A stretch of 17,500 nt of DNA from Neocallimastix lanati (nom. inval.) (lineage: Eukaryota; Neocallimastigomycota; Neocallimastigomycetes; Neocallimastigales; Neocallimastigaceae), in the NCBI GenBank assembly GCA_016946835.1, contig JACVTC010000064.1, positions 152,501 through 170,000 on the forward strand, read 5' to 3'. The first letter of the stretch is position 1; every line of letters starts with the position of its first letter. Positions 8,613-17,500 of the stretch are shown here, piece after piece. A model generated the notes under the pieces. The model was not told the origin of the DNA, did no database searches, and saw nothing but the letters and a program-made list of their open reading frames with translations. Made by a program: the position numbers and the translations under genes.

Positions 8613-8821
8613 CATCCATTAAAATTTAAATTTATTATTTTTTCATTCATTTATATTTAAATTTTATTATTTTTTCATTCATATATATTTAAATTTATTA
8701 TTTTTTTCACTCATATATATTTAAATTTATTATTTTTTTCATTCATTTATATTTAAATTCAATTATATTTTCATTCATTTATATTTAAATTCAATTACTT
8801 TTTCATTCATTTATATTTAAA
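8613..8821. repeat. Minisatellite, 32-bp unit, about 6.5 copies
   Basis: Units begin at 8613 (a 31-bp degenerate copy), 8644, 8676, 8708, 8740, 8772 and 8804 (partial), an exact 32-bp spacing for the last six. Each unit opens CATTCATTTATATTTAAAT (variants CATTCATATATA and CACTCATATATA) and closes with a T run. The first copies end in TTTATTAT, the later ones in TCAATTA, so the array shows ordered variants. It lies about 390 bp upstream of the Myb/SANT-like gene. Confidence 0.95.
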
Positions 8822-9000
8822 AATTTAAAATTTTTTTATTAATTTTTTTTACTATATTTCTTATTTATAATTATTAAAAATCGTTATATTGTTCATATTC
8901 ATTTTATAACTATTTTTCATTCATTCATTAATTATAAATTTTTAATTATGATCATCTTTGTATTAATTATTAATGTTTTTAAAGAAGCATTACAAAAAAT

Positions 9001-9078
9001 GAAAATGTATATAATCAATGAATACTTTTAATGATGTATTATTTTATAAAGGTTGAAAATATATATAATCAATGAATA
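9001..9078. repeat. 24-bp direct repeat, 54 bp apart
   Basis: GAAAATGTATATAATCAATG plus AATA at 9001-9024 recurs at 9055-9078 with one mismatch (G to A). The spacer contains no recognisable feature. Confidence 0.85.
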
Positions 9079-9096
9079 TAATTAAAATTTCTCTAT

Positions 9097-9101
<5 letters not shown>

Positions 9102-9134
<33 letters not shown>
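9102..9134. repeat. Homopolymer, 33 T
   Basis: Uninterrupted T run. Its length may be subject to assembly or sequencing error. Confidence 0.9.
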
Positions 9135-9135
<1 letters not shown>

Positions 9136-10700
9136 GAATTGCTTTTTTAATAATATCTAAAATTATTTAATGATAAAATTTTAAAGAAAAGAATATTAAA
9201 TAATGAAATCTTATAAATTAATAAATTTAATTATTAATACATCTTTTTCAAAAGATTTAATTCAAAAATAATATCACATTTTTAATTATTAACAGAAATT
9301 AAATATTTTTTCCTTTGTTTATAATGATAATTGTTTATTTTTGAATGATATTTAATTGTTTATCTATTACATTTTTCTTTTACTAATTTTAATATCTTAA
9401 TGAAAAGTATTTTTATGATAATTCATAATAATAATGAAATTCAATAATCATTTGAAATCTGATTTCATTAGATTTTTTATTCGTTTGTTTCATCTTAAAA
9501 ATAAAATGAATTTCATCAAAAATGATTACTTCAATAATCATTTAATTTTCGATTTTCAATAATAATTATGGAAATGATTTATTTTGAAATCTCATTTTAT
9601 TAATTAAATAAATATTAAATTTCATATTTCACACATTATTATGTGATTTTTCATCCTCACAATTAACTATTTTCATTAATATTTTATAAAAATTCACACT
9701 TTATGAATTTTATTTTAAATTTTTCAACAAAAGCCATGCAAAGTTTAATTTTTTTCAGTATATTCACATCAATACAGTCTTAATTAACAATTAATTCACA
9801 TGAGTAATAAAATTTGAAATTTTTGTTAATTTTTCATTTTTCTCAAAGCATCCAAAATAATATGAATTTCTAAATGAACGCTTAATTTTCTTAATTAAAG
9901 AGTATAAATGGTTGTTTTATTTATGTCTTAATGAAAGGGGTTTTCCAATTTCCATTATGAAATTTTTAAAATTCATTATATTAATATTTTTACATTAAAT
10001 TTATTGGAAATTGTTTATAATTTCAATGTTATGAAATGACAATAATTATTGTTTAATTTTAACTTTTAACCAATTCTATACAATTAAACTATTTCTTAAT
10101 TTCATTTTTAATTATAAAATAAATTATTTTAATTCATCAAAATTTCGAATAATATTGTCATTTCAAGTAAATTAAAATTATTTATCTTTTGAAAAAAAAT
10201 ATGAAATTATTATGAATTACTGTCTTTTTATATATATTAACAATAAAATATTAAATTATATATATTTTTTATTTTATATTTCTTTTTTACTGCTAATTGC
10301 AGTTTAAAAATTTCATTTTAATTCAAAATAAAATAAATTTAATATTTATAATTCTTAAATAAATAAATAACTTTACAGTTTTTATTATTTATTTATTTTT
10401 ATTTTTATTTTTTTGGTTTAATTTTTCATTTTATTACTAATTTCACTTTAAGCATTGAAATGAATTTCAATATTATAATGTTTATAAATTCATTTATTAT
10501 TTTTTTATTTTTTTTTAAAATATATTTTATTAAATTCTTCTTATTTCAATATAGATTTTTTTTTTATTACTATTTTTTCTATTCTAATTTACTAAAATTA
10601 ACTAGTTTACTTTAAATTACTAATGTATTGAAAATGAGAATTTTCTATTCTTAATTTATTATTGAAAATGATGATATTTATTACCTTATTTATCAATTTT
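9135..10700. other. Non-coding stretch enriched in TTTCATT/AATGAAAT words
   Basis: No open frame or splice pair could be supported. Unlike the flanking DNA it contains many ATTTCA, TTCATT, GAAAT and AATTCA words on both strands, including a direct repeat TTCAATAATCATTT (around 9440 and 9531). This may be a decayed repeat family. C and G occur here mostly as isolated bases within those words. Confidence 0.4.
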
Positions 10701-11639
10701 CAATATCATATATATATATATATATATATTTTTTTTTTGTTTTTTTGTTTTTGATGAAAACTTCCATAATAATAAAAAATTATATATATATTGTTTTCAG
10801 TAAATTATTAAATAAAATAATCTATTGCTAAATCTATAAAATCATTTTATAATTATGTGTTATTCAATTTACCAAATATAATTTTATTTCTAAATGAAAT
10901 TATCTTATACTTTATTCGTTTATTATTTGTAAATTTACTATTTAATATACTCTTATAGTCTATTATATATTATATATTTTGAAATTTCCCTTTAAATTTT
11001 ATATAACTAATACCAATACTCACTAAGTAAAAGAGAAGTCTATATTATTTGATTATGTTTATGTTTTTAAATTTATTTATTTTATTTAAAAAGAAATAAA
11101 ATTAAATAAAATATTATTAAAAATTTATAACGTAATAATAATTTATATTTATATTAGTAGTATAATATAATTTTGAATTATTAAATAGTAATCATTTAAT
11201 TATACCGTTGATTTAGTTATTCTTTTATAATATATATAAGAAGTTGTTGATTTTTAAATACATAAAAACTTAATACTAGGTAATAAGTACTATTTTTGGT
11301 CTATTTGATATTTAAAAATAAAAAAAAAGGTATTCTTTTAAAATTTAGTTTACTTTTATTTTTCTTATTTAAAAAAAATAATGGTTTTATTATATTTATA
11401 AAATGTCTTTTAAATAATAATATAATAAAGCCTTTTTTTTCATAAAAATTTTAAAAAAATAAAATTACTGTATTAAATTATTGAAAGTTTTTAATTTTAA
11501 TAATAAAATACAAAAAAAAATAATTATAATAATAATAGTAAATAATATAAGATAAAAAAAAATAATACTAGTTAAAATTTTTCAAATTTTTAATTATATA
11601 AAAAAAAATTAATTATATAAAAATAATAATAATAATAAT
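10701..11639. other. AT-rich non-coding DNA
   Basis: Includes an AT-dinucleotide tract (about 10707-10729) followed by a T run, and several short A or T homopolymers. Nothing coding or structured stands out. Confidence 0.6.
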
Positions 11640-11663
11640 AAAAAAAAAAAAAAAAAAAAAAAA
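11640..11663. repeat. Homopolymer, 24 A, after (AAT)n
   Basis: Follows four AAT units (11626-11640) and precedes a purine-rich stretch (AGAGGAAAAAGAGAAAAA). Confidence 0.9.
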
Positions 11664-14341
11664 GAGGAAAAAGAGAAAAATGATAAATAAAAAAAATATA
11701 ATAATATATATTATTTTCACAATATAAATGTTATTTATATAATTTGTACTAATGAATTTTATTAACTATTATATTTATTATATATATTAACTTTATTACT
11801 TATATAGTTATTTATTCAATTATTTATTAGTAATTCTATATTTTTTTTACGATTATTTTTTTATTAGTTTATTATATAATACCAATATATTGTAATATAA
11901 AATATAAAAAAATAAAGATTGAACCTTTTTTTTTTAATATATTTATTATTAGTATTATTTAAATATTTAATATAAACTTTTAAATTATTTCAAAATAGAT
12001 TAATTATTAATATTATTATTTATAATTTAAATAATATATGATTATTATATAGTAAAGATATCCATTTAAATTGGATAATATATTTCAGATTAAAAGATTA
12101 GAAAAACATAATATTATATGCTATAATTATATAATTGTAATATATTATTTAATATAATATAAATACATTACATAATAAAAAAATGTTTTTTTTATAGAAT
12201 ATGTAGTTTATAAATATATATTATAATATATTAATTAATTAATTAGAAATTCAAAAACCGAAGAAAACTATATGCAATTTATTTTATAATTTATAAATAA
12301 TCTTAACAGAGTTCAAAATAATTTAGTATATATTTATAATATATTAGTAATATAATATAATTACATGTATAACATGTCTATTTTAATATATTAATTAATT
12401 TTCTTAAAAAAAAAAAAGGAAGTTTATATTAAAGTATAATTTATAATTTACCTATTTTATTTTCCTTATATATGATCTATAAAGATCATTTTATAGTTAT
12501 TTAATATTTATTGAATAACTTTCAATAAAAATTAAATATTTTATTTATGTATATTATATTTATAGTATTGTTTATATTTTAATATATATGTATAATATAT
12601 ATACATATATTATCAATATATTATTTTATCAATTTTTGGTAATGCCAGCAATATACTAAAACAAACTTTAATAATATGATTTTCTTATTAATAATTTTAA
12701 TTATATTATAAAAATATAATAAAATAAAATTATATGACTTAATATTTAATATTTTTATATATAGATTACATTAAGGAAATATATATAGAAAAAAAATGCA
12801 TTAAAATAATCAAAACAAATTAAAAAGAATTAAAATAATATTTATTATATATATTATAATTTACTAATATAAAAATAATATAATGAATAATATATTTAAT
12901 ATTATTATATTATATATTATTAATATATTGTTTATATATAATCGTATTTAATAAAGTTTAAAAAATTATACAATAAACAAATAATCAAAAAGATTATTTT
13001 AAAAAGATTATTATTTAGATTAATTTTAAGTTTTTCCTTCTTTTTTTTATTAAATTAAAAATAATTAAAATTTAATTTATGATCTAATAATAATCAAATG
13101 AAAGATGCAATTTTAACGAATGAATAATAGTCTATGGATATTTTTCATTAATTAATGTGATTTAACCATAATTTACTTTGTACAATTGACAAATTTTTAT
13201 ATAATACACATTATTCACTCTCTATGTATTTCTATAAAATTATTCATCATTAAAGAATTGTTATGTATTTTAAATTTATTAAAAATTTCATTTCAAAAGA
13301 AAAAAAAAAAATAAGACAACATAAAATAATATTTATTATTAATTGATTTCCTTTTAAATAAAAAATAATATTTTTAATTCATAATAAATTATAAATAATT
13401 TTAATAAATCTTAATTTTGTAATGCATAAAAAATTAAAAGTAAAATGATTAAAAAAATAGTAAAAAAAAATAATAAAATAAAGCAATAACAATTAGTTTT
13501 AAGTATATAAGCCTATTTATTTTCATTAAACAATGATTATTTTATAATTAAATTATTTCATTTTTAATATTTCTTTTAATATTCTATATTTAAATTCATT
13601 ATTTCATTTTTAATATTTCAGTTAAAATTCTATGTTTAAATTTGTTATTTCATTTTTAGTGTTTATTTTATCAAGTTATACATAATTAACAACTTTTCAT
13701 AAATAATAAATATTTTATATTTACCAAAAAAAAAAAAAAAAAAAAAAAGGAACTTTATTTACTTTTTATAATTATAACATATTATTAAAATATACAATTA
13801 TTTCATTGGTTAAAATAATTTATAATTTTAATTAAAAATCTAGAAGAAAACAATTATAGATTATATTCTTTTTTTAAATTTTTTATATAAAATTAATAAA
13901 ATAAAATAAATAAAATAAATAGTAGAATATAAATATAAAGTACAGATTGAATAAAAAAAAATAAAATAAAATAAAATAAAAATTAATTATATAATAATTT
14001 TTTGATTTTCATTACTTTGAGAGAAAAAAAAAAAAAAAAACAAAAAAACCTTTTTTCCTGAAATTAGATAAAATTTAACAAAAATAGTAATTTAAATTTA
14101 CTTACTTTTATAAAAATATATATATTATATAAAAATTCTATCCATTAGAAATTTATTATATATTAATAATCATAAAAATCATCTTTATTATAATCATTTA
14201 ATCAAATAATCCAAAACACTATTCCAACTCAAAAAATAAAATGAAAAAAAAATGTATTAGCATAAATAAATATAATTATGATTAAATAATACTATTAAAA
14301 ATATATTATTTACAACACATTATAGATTTATACTATTCTAT
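11664..14341. other. AT-rich non-coding DNA with A homopolymers
   Basis: A runs of 23 (13726-13748) and 17 (14024-14040). A small palindrome ATGATCTATAAAGATCAT lies near 12471-12488. Slightly higher G+C occurs near 12640-12665 and 13090-13260, but all frames there are closed within short distances. No gene supported. Confidence 0.6.
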
Positions 14342-14380
14342 AATATAATAATATAATAATATAATAATATAATAATAATA
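14342..14380. repeat. 8-bp tandem repeat AATATAAT, four copies
   Basis: Four contiguous units starting at 14342, followed by AAT units and an A run. Confidence 0.9.
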
Positions 14381-14415
14381 GAAAAAAAAATTAAATTGAT
14401 GACATCATAAATGAC

Positions 14416-14439
14416 AAAAAAAAAAAAAAAAAAAAAAAA
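14416..14439. repeat. Homopolymer, 24 A
   Basis: Uninterrupted A run preceded by GATGACATCATAAATGAC, which contains the palindrome GATGACATCAT-like half sites. Confidence 0.85.
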
Positions 14440-14729
14440 GAGAATACATAACGAAATATTAAAATTTAATATTATATATTATAAAAAATTATTTTTTTTT
14501 TCATATTATAAAATGAATTTATTATTAATATCTTAATATCTTACAGAATAAATGCAAAAACTCTAATATAAAAATATTAATACTGGTTCTGATTATAATT
14601 GAAAACTAATATTTCATACAATTTTTCATTTATTTATTTATTGTTATTATTTTATTGTTTTTTTAAGTAATAATAGAAATTAATAAATTGGATAATTAAA
14701 AATTTATAATTAATTAATTAGAGTATTAG

Positions 14730-14731
<2 letters not shown>

Positions 14732-14768
<37 letters not shown>
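14732..14768. repeat. Homopolymer, 37 T
   Basis: The longest single-base run in the window. Confidence 0.9.
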
Positions 14769-14770
<2 letters not shown>

Positions 14771-16136
14771 TTTTTATAAAAAAATAACCAATAGAAGTAA
14801 AATATCATATAAATAAAAAAAATAATAATATATATTTTTAAAAAAGGCAGTGAGTTTCTGTAATTTAAATAATTTTTATAATTAACATAATGTAAGTCAT
14901 AAATGCTAAGATTTGATTTATAAATTCTGAATTATATATTTTATTTTTATTTTTTTATATTTTTTTTATAATTATGTTTTAATTTCAATATATTTTATAT
15001 TTTTTGTTATTTTTTTTTTATTAATTATGAAATAAAATATTTTTATCTTAAAAAAAGCATTAATTATAATATAAATTATTATTTATTTAAATAATAATAA
15101 AAATTATAATGATAATTATACTATTATTTATATTATATTATTATAATGTAATAATCAAATTAAAAAAAATTACCATAAAATATCTACACTACACATAATA
15201 TAAATTTTTACTTATTTATATGATAGAATAATATATATTATTAAAAAAAAATTATATCAGTTTAAATATAATTTAATAAAATATTACAATTTTATATAAT
15301 ATTAATTATAAAAAAATATATATATATTATGAAGCATAAAAACTGTTCTATTTATAAACTAAAATATTATTGTAATAAATAATTTAGCATCTATAAAAAC
15401 TAATCTTTTTATTGTAATATAATAAATAAAAAAAGTTAATTAAATATTATCTAATATTAATAAAAGCAAATAAAAACACTATAAATAACTATTAATTTAA
15501 AAAAAAAAAAGTCATATCAAATAATAATTAAATTCACCCTATTTTATATTATTTTACAAATATTAAAGGTGAAAAAATTAAAAAATTTAAATAAATGTTA
15601 ATATAAAATATAAATAAATTTAAATAAAAATAAAAAATAATTCCAAATTTATAAAACAAACATTGAAACATACAGATATATATAAAAATTTCCACTATGT
15701 ATCCTTCAAAAAAATTTTGTAGTATTACAATATTAAATAAATAAAATATATATATATATATATAATTTTAATATAGTAATGTAATAATATAAAATAAAAC
15801 TTATTAAAAGGGTTGAATTTGTATGTTAATATATTATGATAATTAAAAAGCCATGGATACAAATTAATGTAAAAAAAACATAAACCAAATTTTAATATAT
15901 GATTTTTAACAAGTGCTAAACACGTCATTAATTATATGATACTCAGTAATTAAAATTTTGTTTAAAATTGAGATCATTTTCACATATATTAAAATATAAA
16001 GTAATATAATATAATATAAAGTAATATAATATTAAATTAATTATATTAATCGAATTTATTTATAATCTAATCTATTAAATGTAGTTAATCATGACTAAAT
16101 TCTTATTACATATATTTAGTTATTCATACTTAAATT
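14769..16136. other. AT-rich non-coding DNA
   Basis: No supported gene. A minus-strand open frame at 15725-15928 exists but half of it is AT-repeat translation. The repeat TATAATATAAAGTAATATAA lies near 16005-16030 as two imperfect copies. Confidence 0.55.
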
Positions 16137-16320
16137 AATTTCTATTCATTTATTTAATTAACTAATTATTTATTTATTTATTTATTTTTGAATTTATTTC
16201 TATTCATTCAATTAATTAATTATTTATTTATTTATTTATTTTTGAATTAATTTCTATTCATTTATTTAATTAACTAATTAACTAATTATTTAATTAATTA
16301 TTTATTTATTTTTGAATTAA
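16137..16320. repeat. Tandem repeat of 54-68 bp units, three copies
   Basis: Copies start with TCTATTCATT at 16141, 16199 and 16253 and each ends with TATTTATTTTTGAATT. The internal part is made of variable numbers of ATTA, ACTA and TTTA tetranucleotides, which explains the unequal unit lengths. Confidence 0.9.
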
Positions 16321-16633
16321 TTTTTTATAATTTAAATAATTACTTTAAAATCCCTTATTAAATTATATATATATTAAAGTATATTTATTCCTTTTTATTT
16401 CTATCTATTTATTTGTTTATATATTTATTTATTTAAGATTTATATATTGGAAATTTTACAATTATAATGTTTTATTAATTACTCATTTTAATAATTATTT
16501 ATCACATTCGTTTATTTTTTCAATCATGTGGTAATTTTTATTTATTTATATATTTATTTATTTATTATTAATTCTTTTATTAATATTTATATTTTAATTG
16601 TTTATTTATCTATCTATCTATTTATTTAATTTT

Positions 16634-16664
<31 letters not shown>

Positions 16665-17500
16665 AAATACATAATTAATAATGTAATATAATTTATAATA
16701 TATAAATCTTATTCTATAAGATTAATAATAATATATAATAAATTAATTTTTATATAAATGTATAAATATATAAAAAAAACTATTTCCAAATTTAGAAAGA
16801 ATTTAAACAATCTAAAATTAATATTATCGATTAATTTCATAAAAAATAAATTATATAATTAAAATATCTTTACTTATATTAAATAATAATCTTTTATTTT
16901 TCATTATTATATGAATTTAAAAAAGTTTAAAATATTAAAAAATAAAATTAATAAATAGATTTGAATTAAAATTAAATAATATATTGTATTAACCAAAAAG
17001 TTAAAAATAATAATTACTACTGAAATAAATTCTAATCATAAATAATTAGTTTCAGAATATGAAATATTAACTTTTATTTCTGTTTAAAATTTAATATTTT
17101 TAAAATAAAAGTATACTTTTATACAAGAAACTATAAATATAAAATCATTAAAAATTAATGAATATATAAATAATATATATAAAATAATAATGATATATAT
17201 AATTGATAAAAATACTACTAAATGATTAGAAAAAATATAAACATAATTAAATGAATGGTTATAATTATATATATATTTAATATACTAAAATTTAAATAAT
17301 TTAAGTACAAAGAAAAATATAATAAATAAATAATATTAATTATATTAATATAAATATATAATCAAATATACTGATTATCTATTATTATATATTAACACTA
17401 TAAAAAATATGAAAATATATATATATAAATAAGTTTATTAAAAAATAATAAAAAAAAATAAATAAAAATATTATATATAATAATAAAAATAAATAAATAA
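16321..17500. other. AT-rich non-coding DNA to the window end
   Basis: Contains TTTA tetranucleotides (16550-16566), a TATC tetranucleotide run (about 16606-16622) and T runs near 16630-16660. No open frame, RNA gene or structured repeat can be supported. Confidence 0.6.

Noticed and set aside
8613-8821. CRISPR array
   Set aside because: The 32-bp units abut each other with no spacers, and the DNA is eukaryotic.
15725-15928. Minus-strand open frame of 67 codons starting MTCLALVKNH
   Set aside because: The start looks plausible but the second half is AT-repeat translation, with no supporting splice sites or neighbours.

Overview
The window is eukaryotic nuclear DNA of extreme A+T richness, well over 80% A+T by eye, full of homopolymers and short tandem repeats. 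Coding DNA appears only as small islands of higher G+C. Genes are split by GT-AG introns whose donors read GTAAGT, GTAATT, GTAAAT, GTAAAG or GTATGT. The ribosomal protein sequence is fungus/animal-like, the second gene is asparagine/serine-rich, and the intergenic DNA is nearly pure A/T. This best fits an anaerobic gut fungus (Neocallimastigomycota). That assignment is inference; another very AT-rich eukaryote, such as a dictyostelid, is not excluded.

Layout. (1) 1-797, minus strand: the 5' part of the gene for 40S ribosomal protein S18 (uS13), with at least four exons, running off the left edge. (2) 798-1525: upstream DNA, then a 0.4-kb microsatellite dominated by (AAT)n. (3) About 1680-2885: small islands that look coding on one strand or the other but cannot be assembled into one convincing gene, together with two adjacent hairpins that share one loop sequence but have unrelated stems. 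(4) 3537-3815, minus: a possible two-exon micro-gene. (5) 4209-4337, plus: a short unexplained open frame. (6) 4417-8226, minus: a complete seven-exon gene of 456 codons for a Myb/SANT-like (trihelix-type) DNA-binding protein with a basic coiled coil near its C-terminus. Its first four exons are only 51, 48, 33 and 39 nt, all in phase 0, and were found by hand from splice signals and phase. (7) 8227-17500: about 9 kb with no gene I can support, holding a 32-bp minisatellite, a 54-58-bp tandem repeat, other short repeats and A/T homopolymers up to 37 nt.

The two firm genes are separate transcription units on the same strand. S18 is a housekeeping gene with many C-ending codons, as expected of high expression. 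The Myb/SANT-like gene uses A/T-ending codons and is probably a low-expression regulator or a domesticated transposon-related DNA binder. I found no tRNA, rRNA, CRISPR array or intact mobile element.
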